Positions 35,635 to 44,550 are shown, counted from the stretch's first letter. The stretch: 64,000 bases of DNA from Bradyrhizobium erythrophlei (GCA_900129675.1 FSRD01000003.1:806001-870000), one strand, 5' to 3'. A program made the numbers and translations. Notes: generated from the letters alone by a model not told the origin.

Positions 35635-36030
35635 TCAGGGAGCCGCGGGCGGGCCTTCCTGAATCGCGCCCCTGATGTGGCCAACGAGACTTTCTTCGAG
35701 ATGAGGCTTCAGCAGCACGTGGTGTATGCCGACAGCCGCGGCTTTTTCCTGAATATTTTCATCGGGATAGCCGGTAATCAGAATGATCGGGGCGCCAATG
35801 AGACGGTTTCGCAGCCGGTTCGCCAGATCGATGCCACTCATGGCGGGCATCTTGTAGTCGATCACGAAGCAGTCGGCCTCGCCCGCCAGGCTCCCGGTCA
35901 ACAGGGCGGCGCCACTGCGAAAAGTCCGAACGTCGAAACCGTCGGTTTCAAGCAGGAATCGCAGCGATCCGAGGACGCCGGTGTCGTCGTCAACAACATA
36001 GACAACAGGTGCTGAGGGTACCGAAGTCAT
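35635..36030 (-). CDS. Single-domain response regulator (possible FixT-like feedback protein)
   Basis: This 131-residue receiver domain has the acidic pocket D14-D15-D16, phospho-acceptor Asp58 in FVIDYKMP, and the conserved lysine in VLLKPHLEE. There is no output domain. It sits between fixJ and fixK2. A FixK box at 36104-36117, inside the end of fixJ, is centred 80.5 bases before the ATG at 36030. That spacing supports this start over in-frame ATGs farther upstream. Caulobacter FixT is a FixK-induced receiver protein that inhibits FixL, so a similar feedback role is a reasonable inference. Confidence 0.8.
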   Translation of the reverse strand: MTSVPSAPVVYVVDDDTGVLGSLRFLLETDGFDVRTFRSGAALLTGSLAGEADCFVIDYKMPAMSGIDLANRLRNRLIGAPIILITGYPDENIQEKAAAVGIHHVLLKPHLEESLVGHIRGAIQEGPPAAP

Positions 36031-36103
36031 CAGGAATCGTCGCCCGGATTGATGTGGAGATTCATGCTTCGGATGATAGAAGCGCATTTGCGCGCGGGGC
36101 GAC

Positions 36104-36117
36104 TTGATTTTCCTCAA
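36104..36117 (-). promoter_or_regulatory. FixK box in the 3' end of fixJ
   Basis: TTGATTTTCCTCAA matches TTGA-N6-TCAA. It overlaps the last codons of fixJ and is centred 80.5 bases before the receiver gene, giving a 39-base leader at -41.5. Confidence 0.7.
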
Positions 36118-36731
36118 TCCTTGATCGCGCCGGCCCGCATCGCAAGGCGAACGAGCTCGGAGAGGCTCCCGGCCTGCATCTTGGTCATGACGTTGGCCCG
36201 GTAGACCTCGATGGTGCGCGGGCTGATATCATACTCCCTGGCAATCAGCTTGTTCGAGAGCCCTGCGATCAGGCCCTCCATGACCTGACGCTCCCTGGGG
36301 CTGAGGCTCGCGACCCTGGCGGCTACATCCAGCGTCGCGGCCTCGCTTCGCGCGTCCGATTCAGCCTGCTTCAACGCGATATCGATCATGCCGATCAAAT
36401 GATCGTCCTCGAATGGCTTTTCGAGGAAATCGACAGCGCCCTGTTTCATCGCCTCGACGGCCAGCGGAACATCGCCGTGTCCGGTCATGATCAGGACCGG
36501 GAATGTGTTGCGGTCCGCTTTCAAGCGCTTCAGAAGTTCGATGCCGTCGATGCCGGGCATGCGAACGTCGGAGACCACGCATCCAAAGTCGACGCCGGGA
36601 AGGGCGTCGAGAAAATGCAGGGCCGACTCGAACAGCCTGACGTTGAAGTCGGCGGCACCGAGCAGGAAATCGAGTGAATCCCGCATCGCCTCGTCATCGT
36701 CGATGACATAAACCCTTCCTCTATGCGCCAT
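36114..36731 (-). CDS. fixJ: Response regulator FixJ
   Basis: This 205-residue regulator has a receiver domain with phospho-acceptor Asp55 in CVVSDVRMPG, and a LuxR-type helix-turn-helix at the C-terminus (LSPRERQVMEGLIAGLSNKLIAREYDISPRTIEVYRANVMTKM). Phosphorylated by FixL when oxygen is low, FixJ activates fixK2. It overlaps the end of fixL by 11 bases, so the two are coupled. Confidence 0.95.
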   Translation of the reverse strand: MAHRGRVYVIDDDEAMRDSLDFLLGAADFNVRLFESALHFLDALPGVDFGCVVSDVRMPGIDGIELLKRLKADRNTFPVLIMTGHGDVPLAVEAMKQGAVDFLEKPFEDDHLIGMIDIALKQAESDARSEAATLDVAARVASLSPRERQVMEGLIAGLSNKLIAREYDISPRTIEVYRANVMTKMQAGSLSELVRLAMRAGAIKD

Positions 36732-38256
36732 CTGTCAAACTCTCGCTCGATGCTGCCGGCAGCGTGAAGCGAAACGTCGCGCCACCCGCAGGATTGCCTT
36801 CGGCCCACATCCGGCCGCCATGCGCCTCGATGATCGAGCGGCTGATCGACAGGCCCACGCCCATGCCGGTTTCCTTGGTCGTAAAGAAGGTCTGGAACAG
36901 GCTTTGCTCCACGTCGTCTCCAAATCCGGATCCGGTATCGGAGACGACGATTTCGATCATATCGTCGGCAACCGGAACATTGGAAACGGCGAGCTCGCGG
37001 CGCAACGATTGCGCCATGGCCTCGAGCGCATTGCGAAACAGATTGACCAGGACCTGCTGAATCTGGACTCGATCGACCAGCACCTGATCGTGTAGCGAGT
37101 CAAGGTTGAAGCGAATCTGCACGCCTTGCTCTCGGGCGCCGGTGAGACCAAGCGCGCCGGCTTCCTCGATCAGTTTCGAAATGCTTTCGACACGTTTCTC
37201 GGATTCCCCTCGGGCGACGAAATCGCGAAGACGCCGAATGATCTGCCCGGCGCGGATGGCCTGTTCGGCGGCGCGGTCCAGCGCGCTTTCAATCTTGGAA
37301 ATGTTGGGATCGGAGCTCGCGCTCAGCAGGCGGCGCGACCCCTTCATGTAATTGCTGATCGCGGCGAGCGGCTGATTGAGCTCGTGCGCGAGCGCCGAGG
37401 CCATCTCTCCCATCGCGCTCAGTCGCGAGACGTGAACGAGCTCGGATTGCAGTTCCTGAAGCCGCGCCTGGGTCTGCTGATGTTCGGTAAGATCGCGGAC
37501 GAAGCCGGTGAAGTAGGGCGCTCCGCCGGATTGCATTTCGCCGATCGAAAGATGCATCGGGAAGGTGGTTCCGTCCTTGCGTTGACCGGTTACTATTCGG
37601 CCGATTCCTATGATATGCCGTTCGCCGGTGGATCGATAGCGAGCCAGGTAGCCGTCGTGGCGCGAGCGGTCGGGATTGGGCATCAGAATGCTGACGTTCT
37701 GGCCGATGGCTTCGCGCTCCGTGTAGCCGAATTGCCGCTCGGCGGCGCTGCTGAAGAATTGCATGATGCCGTTGCCGTCGATGACGATCATTGCATCCGG
37801 AACGGTATCGAGGATCGACCGCAGGTGACTTTCACTTACTCTCAGTGCTTGCTCAATCTGCTTCTGATCATCGACGTCGATCATGATCCCGCTGAGATGG
37901 CCAGGTCCCCCTTGCTCACCCCTTACGATGCTGCCGCGCGCGCGAACCCATTGGCGCGATTGCGATCGGCCGTTGACGTGGTATTGCATGTCGAAACCGC
38001 GGCCGGTCTCGACGGATTGCGCTACGGCTTGCCGGGTGCGCTCGCGCTCTTCCGGGTCAAGAAGGGAAAGGAACAGTTCGTAGGTGAGCGGCAGGTCACG
38101 GGGGACGCCAAAGAGTGCTCTGGTGGTATCCGACCAAAGCAACCGGTGCGTCGAAAGATCCAGATCCCACACGCCAATGCCGGATCCTTCGATACCCAGC
38201 CGAAAACGTTCGTTTCGAACGGGATCATCGGCCACTGGATGCTTGATGGTGGTCAC
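36721..38256 (-). CDS. fixL: Oxygen-sensing histidine kinase FixL
   Basis: This 511-residue kinase has a first PAS region (about 15-130), a heme-binding PAS domain (about 142-256) and the kinase core. Heme ligand His200, Arg206 and Arg220 (HIIGIGR) and phospho-acceptor His291 in ALAHELNQPLAA fall at exactly the residue numbers of B. japonicum FixL. ATP-binding boxes are seen in FRNALEAMA, DTGSGFG and GMGVGLSISRSIIEAHGG. No transmembrane helix is present, so it is the soluble type. Oxygen binding to heme silences it; loss of oxygen triggers phosphotransfer to FixJ. Confidence 0.96.
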   Translation of the reverse strand: MTTIKHPVADDPVRNERFRLGIEGSGIGVWDLDLSTHRLLWSDTTRALFGVPRDLPLTYELFLSLLDPEERERTRQAVAQSVETGRGFDMQYHVNGRSQSRQWVRARGSIVRGEQGGPGHLSGIMIDVDDQKQIEQALRVSESHLRSILDTVPDAMIVIDGNGIMQFFSSAAERQFGYTEREAIGQNVSILMPNPDRSRHDGYLARYRSTGERHIIGIGRIVTGQRKDGTTFPMHLSIGEMQSGGAPYFTGFVRDLTEHQQTQARLQELQSELVHVSRLSAMGEMASALAHELNQPLAAISNYMKGSRRLLSASSDPNISKIESALDRAAEQAIRAGQIIRRLRDFVARGESEKRVESISKLIEEAGALGLTGAREQGVQIRFNLDSLHDQVLVDRVQIQQVLVNLFRNALEAMAQSLRRELAVSNVPVADDMIEIVVSDTGSGFGDDVEQSLFQTFFTTKETGMGVGLSISRSIIEAHGGRMWAEGNPAGGATFRFTLPAASSESLTDGA

Positions 38257-38395
38257 GTTCCGCCTTTATTGCCGGGCATCACTGAAGAATACCAAGATGC
38301 CCGGGGGCAAGCTACTGCTTTGCAGCAAGTCCCTGTCGGCCGAGTCGGCGGGTCGGCGCCCCGCTGCTTTAGGTCAACGGCGAATGGTCGATTTC

Positions 38396-38409
38396 TTGAT
38401 CTGCCTCAG
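38396..38409 (+). promoter_or_regulatory. Imperfect FixK box before the first universal stress protein gene
   Basis: TTGATCTGCCTCAG has one mismatch to TTGA-N6-TCAA at its last base. It is centred 63.5 bases before the ATG at 38466, the same spacing as other boxes here. Confidence 0.5.
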
Positions 38410-38465
38410 TTCCTCGCTCGACCGAACCCCTACAAATCCTGTCACCCGGGTTTTCGGAGGCAACA

Positions 38466-39296
38466 ATGAAATATGCGACGGTGATGGTCGGCATGGCGCT
38501 TGGCCAGCCAAATGAGTCGCGGCTGGAAATTGCCGCGCAACTGGCCGAACGGTTCGGCGCCAGGGTAGTCGGCGTTGCCGCGGCCGAGTTCACTCCGCCG
38601 CTCTATTTCACGGAAGGCGAACCGGCCCAGAGGCTGATCGATCAGGGGTGGGCCGCGGTCAAAAATCGGCTGGCGGCGCTGGAAGGCGAGTTTCGCGCCG
38701 CCATGCAAAACCGTGTGGCTGAATTGGAATGGCGCTGCGCCGAGGATTTTCCGACGCGATATCTCGTCCGGCAGGCTCGCGCCTGCGATATCATCGTGGT
38801 CGGGGAAGCCGGCCGCGGCGCCTTGGCCGATCCTTTCGCGCAGGTCAATCCGAGCGATCTCGTGATGCAGACGGGACGCCCCCTGCTTGTCGTTCCCGAA
38901 TCTTGCGACTGGCTGGACCTGCGGAGCGTCCTGGTTGCCTGGAAGGACACCGCCGAGGCGAGGCGCGCGGTCAGCGATGCGCTGCCGTTGCTTGGTCAGG
39001 CGAAGGAAGTCACCGTCGCCGAAATTGTCGAGGACGAGGCCGACCGCCCGGCGGCACTGTCGCGGGTCGGGGATGTCGTGGCGTGGCTGTCGCGGCATGG
39101 CGTGCGTGCGTCGCAACTGGTGCCCGAGCAGCGCGGCGACGCCGCCACGCAACTGGAGAGGATCGCGTCGGACGTAGGGGCTGGCGTCGTCATCGCCGGC
39201 GCTTATGGCCACTCGCGGCTGAGCGAATGGATCCTCGGGGGCGTGACGCGACGGCTCATCAATCCATCGAACCGCTGTTCCATGCTGTCACATTGA
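38466..39296 (+). CDS. Universal stress protein, tandem UspA domains
   Basis: This 276-residue protein has two UspA-like halves. The first has MVGMALGQPNESRLEIAAQLAERFGARVVGVAA and DIIVVGEAGRGA; the second has LVAWKDTAEARRAVSDALPLL and GAGVVIAGAYGHSRLSEWILGGVTR. The GAYGHSRLSE segment is the ATP-binding-type motif. Such proteins are commonly induced by low oxygen in rhizobia. It is divergent from fixL and has an imperfect FixK box upstream, which supports the same control. Confidence 0.88.
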   Translation: MKYATVMVGMALGQPNESRLEIAAQLAERFGARVVGVAAAEFTPPLYFTEGEPAQRLIDQGWAAVKNRLAALEGEFRAAMQNRVAELEWRCAEDFPTRYLVRQARACDIIVVGEAGRGALADPFAQVNPSDLVMQTGRPLLVVPESCDWLDLRSVLVAWKDTAEARRAVSDALPLLGQAKEVTVAEIVEDEADRPAALSRVGDVVAWLSRHGVRASQLVPEQRGDAATQLERIASDVGAGVVIAGAYGHSRLSEWILGGVTRRLINPSNRCSMLSH

Positions 39297-39298
39297 TA

Positions 39299-39312
39299 TT
39301 GATCTCAATCAA
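39299..39312 (+). promoter_or_regulatory. FNR/FixK box before the CBS-domain gene
   Basis: TTGATCTCAATCAA is a perfect palindrome 2 bases after the preceding stop codon. At -41.5 it predicts transcription from about 39347, so translation should start downstream of that point. Confidence 0.75.
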
Positions 39313-39368
39313 CGCCGCTGGCTGATGCCGTGCTTGAATCGAATCGAGCCCCGACCGAGGATCACGTC

Positions 39369-39812
39369 TTGGATAGCTTTATCGACCAGATTGTCGCCGA
39401 CCATATGACGCTTGACGTGAAGACGGTAGCACGAGGCGTCACGCTGCGCGAACTCGGCGATCTCTTTGAAAGAGACGACTTCAACACCTACCCGGTCGAA
39501 GAAAACGGCCAAGTGGTAGGGCTGGTGTCGAAGTTCGACCATCTTGCCTGTTTCATCTTCACCCCGGCGCACATGATGCCGCGCTACGGCGATCTGATGA
39601 AGCGCACGGTCGCTGATGTCATGACTTCGGAATTCATCTATGTCGGGACCGACACCAGGCTCACCAGGGTGCTTCAGCTGATGGTCGATCATCGCATACG
39701 CAGCATGCCGGTGATCGACAACGACCAGCGGCTGGCGGGTATGATCTCACGCGAAGACGTGATACGCGCCTTGCAGCGATGCGTGGGCGCCAAGGCGCCG
39801 CTCCCCCGCTGA
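39369..39812 (+). CDS. CBS-domain pair protein
   Basis: This protein of about 147 residues has two CBS motifs, roughly residues 10-65 (MTLDVKTVARGVTLRELGDLFERDDFNTYPV) and 87-143 (VMTSEFIYVGTDTRLTRVLQLMVDHRIRSMPVID). CBS pairs bind adenine nucleotides and regulate partner proteins. I place the start at the TTG at 39369, which has GAGGA 7 bases upstream and lies after the predicted transcription start. A GTG at 39330 would add 13 residues but precedes that start site. Low-oxygen induction is expected. Confidence 0.75.
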   Translation: MDSFIDQIVADHMTLDVKTVARGVTLRELGDLFERDDFNTYPVEENGQVVGLVSKFDHLACFIFTPAHMMPRYGDLMKRTVADVMTSEFIYVGTDTRLTRVLQLMVDHRIRSMPVIDNDQRLAGMISREDVIRALQRCVGAKAPLPR

Positions 39813-39996
39813 GGAGGTTTCCGATCTGCGGGTTAACCGATGACCGGAAGTATCAGGTTCCAAGCTTTACCTTCGACCTTGTCGCCAGCTGGTTGACAGG
39901 GAAGTCCGGCGCGCGCAATCCAAACAGCGCGAGGAAGGTACTCGGTCACGCCGGCGCGGCAGCCTTCAACCGCACCAGCCATTTTCGGGAGCAGGC

Positions 39997-40725
39997 TTAG
40001 CTCGCCTTCGCCATGTTCGTGTCTTCCGGGGACTCCAGGTACATTCCGGACATGGTGTCGACCCAGCACAGATGGTCGTGAACCTTCTTCACACCTGCAA
40101 CGTTCTCCGCTCCGACAATGGATGCCTGCCTGGAACGCTCTTCGGTGATAACGCCGCTGAGATGAACGATGCCGTCGCGCACGACCACGTTGAGTCCGAA
40201 CGGACACCAGTCGTTCTTCTGCAGGGTGTCGACGATACGGCGGCGGATATGATCGTCGTCGGCGGTCGGATCGGGGATGTCCCGGGCGAGTGTCGCGACG
40301 GCCTGCAGCAGGTTGGCACGCGACACGATACCGACAAGCTTGTCTCCGCGCATGACCGGCAGGCGCTTGACGCCGTTGTTCTCCATTATCTTCACAATTT
40401 CCTCGAGTGGCGTATCCTCGGAGATGGTCAGCGGATCTCTGGTCATGACCTCGGATATCTTGCGGCCGTGTTCATGAACGAACTCGGTTGCCGATTCGCC
40501 TGCGCCAAGAAGGAATTTGAGCCAGCGGCCGCGCTTGCGCTGGGTACCGATTTCGCTGCGGCGAATGAAATCGCCTTCCGAGACGATGCCAACCAGTTTT
40601 CCGGCGGCTTCGACGACGGGAAGCCCGCTGATATGCCGCTGCAGCATGATGTTCGCGGCCTCGAGGATGGTAGCCTCCGGCAAGACCGAATAGACGGACC
40701 GGGTCATGATTTGATGGGCGCGCAT
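39997..40725 (-). CDS. CBS-pair and BON-domain protein
   Basis: This 242-residue protein has two CBS motifs (IMTRSVYSVLPEATILEAANIMLQRHISGLPVV and VMTRDPLTISEDTPLEEIVKIMENNGVKRLPVM). A C-terminal BON domain follows (IRRRIVDTLQKNDWCPFGLNVVVRDGIVHLSGVITEERSRQA). CBS senses nucleotides and BON may bind membranes or lipids. A perfect FNR/FixK box is centred 58.5 bases before its ATG and is shared with the divergent alcohol dehydrogenase operon. The molecular role is unknown. Confidence 0.85.
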   Translation of the reverse strand: MRAHQIMTRSVYSVLPEATILEAANIMLQRHISGLPVVEAAGKLVGIVSEGDFIRRSEIGTQRKRGRWLKFLLGAGESATEFVHEHGRKISEVMTRDPLTISEDTPLEEIVKIMENNGVKRLPVMRGDKLVGIVSRANLLQAVATLARDIPDPTADDDHIRRRIVDTLQKNDWCPFGLNVVVRDGIVHLSGVITEERSRQASIVGAENVAGVKKVHDHLCWVDTMSGMYLESPEDTNMAKAS

Positions 40726-40776
40726 GGCTAATCTCCTGTTCTGAAGCCATCATAGCGGGAGCCGGACCGAGCCCGT

Positions 40777-40790
40777 TTGATGAGGATCAA
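40777..40790. promoter_or_regulatory. Divergent FNR/FixK box between CBS-BON and alcohol dehydrogenase genes
   Basis: TTGATGAGGATCAA has perfect TTGAT and ATCAA arms. It is centred 58.5 bases from the leftward start and 66.5 bases from the rightward ATG at 40850. Confidence 0.78.
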
Positions 40791-40849
40791 ACTTTGGCCG
40801 CGCCGCCATGGATAGGGTACGGCCGCTTGTGGTGAGGACGGCACACGCG

Positions 40850-41833
40850 ATGCACGCCATGGTTCTGACGGCGCCCGGCGCGCCGCTTCAGTTTCAGCAA
40901 CGGAACGATCCGGCGCCGGGACCTGGAGCCGTGCGCATTGCGATCAGCGCCTGCGGTGTGTGCCGGACCGACCTGCATGTCGTGGATGGCGAACTGCCCG
41001 GCATCAGCTATCCCATCGTTCCCGGTCATGAGGTGGTCGGCCGGGTAGACATGCTTGGCCCCGGGGTAACCGCGGTCAAGACCGGCGATCGTGTCGGGGT
41101 TCCCTGGCTCGGTTACACCTGTGGCGAATGCGCCTATTGCAGGAGCGGCCGGGAAAATCTTTGCGACCGTCCGCTGTTCACTGGCTACACGCGCGACGGC
41201 GGTTTTGCCACACACCTCGTCGCCGACGCCCGTTACTGCTTTCCGCTCGGCGAGGCGGGCGATGACGTCGCGATCGCGCCGCTGCTCTGCGCGGGCCTGA
41301 TAGGCTGGCGCTCCCTGGTCATGGCCGGAGACGGGAGGCGTCTCGGCATCTACGGTTTCGGCGCCGCCGGGCACATCATCGCCCAGGTAGCGCGCTGGCA
41401 AGGACGTTCGGTTTATGCGTTCACGCGCGAGGGTGATATCGAAGCGCAACGCCTGGCGGTTTCCATCGGCTGCGATTGGGCCGGAGGCTCGGATGAGCGG
41501 CCCTCGGTTCCGCTGGACGCCGCCATCATCTATGCGCCGGTCGGCGCGCTCGTGCCGACGGCGTTGCGCGCCGTGCGAAAGGGCGGCTGCGTGGTTTGTG
41601 CAGGGATTCACATGTCGGACATCCCTTCTTTCCCCTACAATATCCTGTGGGAGGAACGGCAGCTTCTTTCCGTAGCCAACCTCACGCGGAGCGACGGAAT
41701 GGAATTCTTTGCGATCGCCGCGCAAGCGGGCATCAAGACGCACACCACCGTCTTTCCGCTGCGAGAGGCCAACGAGGTATTGTCGAAGTTGCGGTCGGGA
41801 CAGATCACCGGCGCTGCCGTGTTGCGGCCATGA
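40850..41833 (+). CDS. Zinc-dependent alcohol dehydrogenase (MDR family)
   Basis: This 327-residue enzyme has the catalytic-zinc region ACGVCRTDLHVVDGE with PGHEVVG. The structural-zinc cysteines are in CGECAYCRSGRENLC, and the cofactor loop is GIYGFGAAGHIIAQ. It interconverts alcohols and aldehydes with NAD(H), plausible as a fermentative electron outlet at low oxygen. The ATG at 40850 is chosen because an ATG at 40808 would lie before the transcription start predicted from the FixK box. Its stop overlaps the next start (ATGATG), so it is coupled to the kinase gene. Confidence 0.85.
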   Translation: MHAMVLTAPGAPLQFQQRNDPAPGPGAVRIAISACGVCRTDLHVVDGELPGISYPIVPGHEVVGRVDMLGPGVTAVKTGDRVGVPWLGYTCGECAYCRSGRENLCDRPLFTGYTRDGGFATHLVADARYCFPLGEAGDDVAIAPLLCAGLIGWRSLVMAGDGRRLGIYGFGAAGHIIAQVARWQGRSVYAFTREGDIEAQRLAVSIGCDWAGGSDERPSVPLDAAIIYAPVGALVPTALRAVRKGGCVVCAGIHMSDIPSFPYNILWEERQLLSVANLTRSDGMEFFAIAAQAGIKTHTTVFPLREANEVLSKLRSGQITGAAVLRP

Positions 41834-43416
41834 TGTTGGAACCTCCCGCCGAGGCTGCGACAATCTCCGAAGCCGACCGTCAGGGCCGGGTACTCGGGTT
41901 CCTCGACGGCTCCCGATTTGGCGCGGCGAAAGGCGGCAGGCGGATCGACACCCATGCCTCGGTCGTCTTTCTCGGCGACGGCATCGCATTGAAGATCAAG
42001 CGCGCCGTCCGATTGCCATTTCTCGATTATTCGACGCTCGAAAAACGCAGGCGCGCCTGCGAAGAGGAATTGAAAGTCAATGCCGGCAATGCGCCGGAAC
42101 TCTATCGACGGGTGGTCGCGATCACACGCCGTAACGACGGCTCCCTTGAAATCGGCGGAAGCGGCGCTCCGGTCGAATGGGCGGTCGAAATGGCGCGCTT
42201 CGACGAGGAGCGGACGCTCGATCGCCTTGCGGCGGCGCAACCGATCGAGCCGCCGCTTGCGACCGCCCTTGCCGACAATCTCCTGCAATCGCACGACAGG
42301 GCACCGCGCGCCGGCGGCGAGAACTGGCTCGCCTCCATCTCCCCAATCATCGACCGCAACACCGCGAAATTCCATACGGTGCGCGGGCTTGACGCCGCAG
42401 CTATCGATCGGCTCGATGCCGATAGCCGCGGTCATGTAACGGTGCTTCGAACGACGTTGGCCCGTCGCGCCAGGCAAGGTTTCGTGCGGCGCTGCCATGG
42501 CGATCTCCATCTTGCCAACATTGCGCTGGTGGACGGCCGGCCGTTGCTGTTCGACGCCATCGAATTCGATCCGGACATCGCCACGACGGATATCCTCTAC
42601 GATCTTGCCTTTACGCTGATGGACCTGATTCATTTCGGGAATCGCGCGGCGGCAAACATTCTCTTCAATCGCTACCTAGCCGGGGCATCCGACCAAAATC
42701 TGGACGGCCTCGCCGTATTGCCGCTGTTCCTTTCAATGCGGGCGGCCATTCGGGCCCACGTGCTCTTTATGAAAAGCGAGCAGGCCGGGGGCGGAGAGGC
42801 GGCCTGGCATGAGGCGAAGCAATATTTCGACCTTGCGGGACGCCTCGCCATGCCAAAGCCCCCGCTGCTGGTTGCGATCGGTGGTCTGTCCGGGACCGGG
42901 AAGTCGATTTTGGCGCGGAGGCTTGCGGGCATCATCGAGCCCGTGCCCGGCGCCGTCATTGTCCGTTCGGACGTCGTCCGCAAACGCCTGTTTGACGTCA
43001 GCGAAACTACAGGTCTGCCGGAGACGGCCTATCAAGCCGATACCTCGCAGCGCGTCTACGACTTGCTTTCGAATACCGCGCAACGCGTTTTGGCGCAGGG
43101 CTGCTCGGTCGTCCTCGATGCCTCGTTTATGCAGGAGACCCCGCGAAAAGCGCTCTTCGATCTGGCACGCAAGCACAACGCGCATTTCGTCGGCCTGTTC
43201 CTGACAGCGGATCTTCCGACGCGGCTGGCGCGGATCGCTCAACGGAAACACGACGCGTCGGATGCGACGCGGGACGTCGCCTTGAAGCAGGAGGCGTCGG
43301 CGGTCGGCGCGATCGACTGGCATGTGGTCGATGCTTCGGGAAGCCCCGACGACACGCTGCACCGGAGCATGGCCTGGGTTTCCACGCCTGGCCCGGCCCC
43401 GCTTGATAGCCGGTGA
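41830..43416 (+). CDS. Two-domain kinase: aminoglycoside-phosphotransferase-like plus AAA/P-loop kinase domain
   Basis: This 528-residue protein has an N-terminal APH-like kinase domain with catalytic loop RRCHGDLHLANIAL and metal loop LFDAIEFDPDIATTDILYD. The C-terminal P-loop domain has Walker A GGLSGTGKS followed by IVRSDVVRKRLF, as in small-molecule kinases. This architecture is known in conserved bacterial proteins of unsettled function. It overlaps the alcohol dehydrogenase by 4 bases and is coupled to the CHAD gene. It is not evidence of antibiotic resistance; the natural substrate is unknown. Confidence 0.82.
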   Translation: MMLEPPAEAATISEADRQGRVLGFLDGSRFGAAKGGRRIDTHASVVFLGDGIALKIKRAVRLPFLDYSTLEKRRRACEEELKVNAGNAPELYRRVVAITRRNDGSLEIGGSGAPVEWAVEMARFDEERTLDRLAAAQPIEPPLATALADNLLQSHDRAPRAGGENWLASISPIIDRNTAKFHTVRGLDAAAIDRLDADSRGHVTVLRTTLARRARQGFVRRCHGDLHLANIALVDGRPLLFDAIEFDPDIATTDILYDLAFTLMDLIHFGNRAAANILFNRYLAGASDQNLDGLAVLPLFLSMRAAIRAHVLFMKSEQAGGGEAAWHEAKQYFDLAGRLAMPKPPLLVAIGGLSGTGKSILARRLAGIIEPVPGAVIVRSDVVRKRLFDVSETTGLPETAYQADTSQRVYDLLSNTAQRVLAQGCSVVLDASFMQETPRKALFDLARKHNAHFVGLFLTADLPTRLARIAQRKHDASDATRDVALKQEASAVGAIDWHVVDASGSPDDTLHRSMAWVSTPGPAPLDSR

Positions 43417-44351
43417 TGAGGATGGGCCAGACCCGTGAGTCCGGAAAAACGAAGCCTGCATATCGCCGGCGCAAGCCATCATTGACGGCGGTCCGGCTGG
43501 ATTGCGCGGCAGCGTTCCAGAGTATCGCACGGGACTGCACCGCAAGGATAGCTGCGCATCACAGCAGTGCGTGCGCCGGCGATGCCGAAGCCGTGCATCA
43601 GATCCGCGTGGCCATCACACGGTTGCGGGCAGCCGTATCCTTTTTCGCGCTGATGACGATCGACGCGGAATGGCTCCGCCTCAAGAAGGAAATAGCCTGG
43701 CTGAACGGATCGCTCGGCGCCGCGCGCGATACCGACGTCGCCGTGGCTTATGCAGGCCGCAGGCGGTACCGGACATGGGCCCAGGGCACGATCGGCCAGG
43801 ATCTCGATGTTCGCCGGTTGCGGGATCATCGCCGGCTCGTTCGTTGCCTGAGATCCCAACGGTTCCGGCGCCTGATGGAGGGACTGTCAGACTGGATCGA
43901 GCGCGGTCCGTGGGTCGCACGTTGGAAGAAGGCCGAGCGCCGCAAGCCTGCCGAGCCGCTGAGGAGCTACAGCAAGCATAAGCTTGATCGCTGGCATAAG
44001 CGGCTGATCCGCAAAGGGCGCCGTCTCAAGACCATGGGCGCGTCGCGCCGTCACCGGCTGCGGATCCGGGCGAAACGTCTTCGGTACATGCTGGAAGTGC
44101 TGACCGACATTGTTCCGGTATCCGTGCATGGCGAATTCCGCCGATTGCACCAACCGGCAAAGCGCCTGCAGCGCGTGCTGGGAGATCTTCGCGATCTGGA
44201 GCGCTTCAGCCGCCTTGGTGCCGGATCGCTGCCGCCTGAAGGCGGCAAGCAAGGCAATCTCCGGCCGCCGGGCTATCGACGACAAGAAGAGAAGCTGCTG
44301 GTGGCCGCGGTCGAAGCTTATCGCGGCCTCAAGCCGGTCGAGGCGCGCTAA
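43416..44351 (+). CDS. CHAD-domain protein
   Basis: This 311-residue, strongly basic protein has the conserved histidine segments of the CHAD domain: AVHQIRVAITRLRAAVSFF near the start and HRLRIRAKRLRYMLEVL in the second half. CHAD domains bind polyphosphate through basic helices. It follows the two-domain kinase with overlapping start and stop codons (GTG at 43413 or ATG at 43416). The pairing suggests a polyphosphate or phosphate-related process induced at low oxygen. Confidence 0.85.
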   Translation: MRMGQTRESGKTKPAYRRRKPSLTAVRLDCAAAFQSIARDCTARIAAHHSSACAGDAEAVHQIRVAITRLRAAVSFFALMTIDAEWLRLKKEIAWLNGSLGAARDTDVAVAYAGRRRYRTWAQGTIGQDLDVRRLRDHRRLVRCLRSQRFRRLMEGLSDWIERGPWVARWKKAERRKPAEPLRSYSKHKLDRWHKRLIRKGRRLKTMGASRRHRLRIRAKRLRYMLEVLTDIVPVSVHGEFRRLHQPAKRLQRVLGDLRDLERFSRLGAGSLPPEGGKQGNLRPPGYRRQEEKLLVAAVEAYRGLKPVEAR

Positions 44352-44423
44352 CGTCGCGCTCGACCGTACGGGTATTGTTTCCATGCCACCGCTAACTATC
44401 CTTGGGTCCCGCCTTCGCCGGGT

Positions 44424-44437
44424 TTGATGTGCGTCAA
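44424..44437 (+). promoter_or_regulatory. FNR/FixK box before the second universal stress protein gene
   Basis: TTGATGTGCGTCAA matches TTGA-N6-TCAA. It is centred 120.5 bases before the ATG at 44551, a longer leader than elsewhere. Confidence 0.7.
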
Positions 44438-44550
44438 CCTTGGCCGCGGAACTGTCGGGTACTTTTGCATGTGCAGAGAGGTCGAAAAGACATTCGGTCA
44501 CGTCTGATCGTGGTGACCGTGCCGCTTCGCAAATGCCTGGGAGAACGACC

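Noticed and set aside
41830..43416. Antibiotic-resistance gene because of the aminoglycoside-phosphotransferase-like domain
   Set aside because: The APH fold is shared by many metabolic kinases; the fused P-loop domain and operon partners do not indicate resistance.
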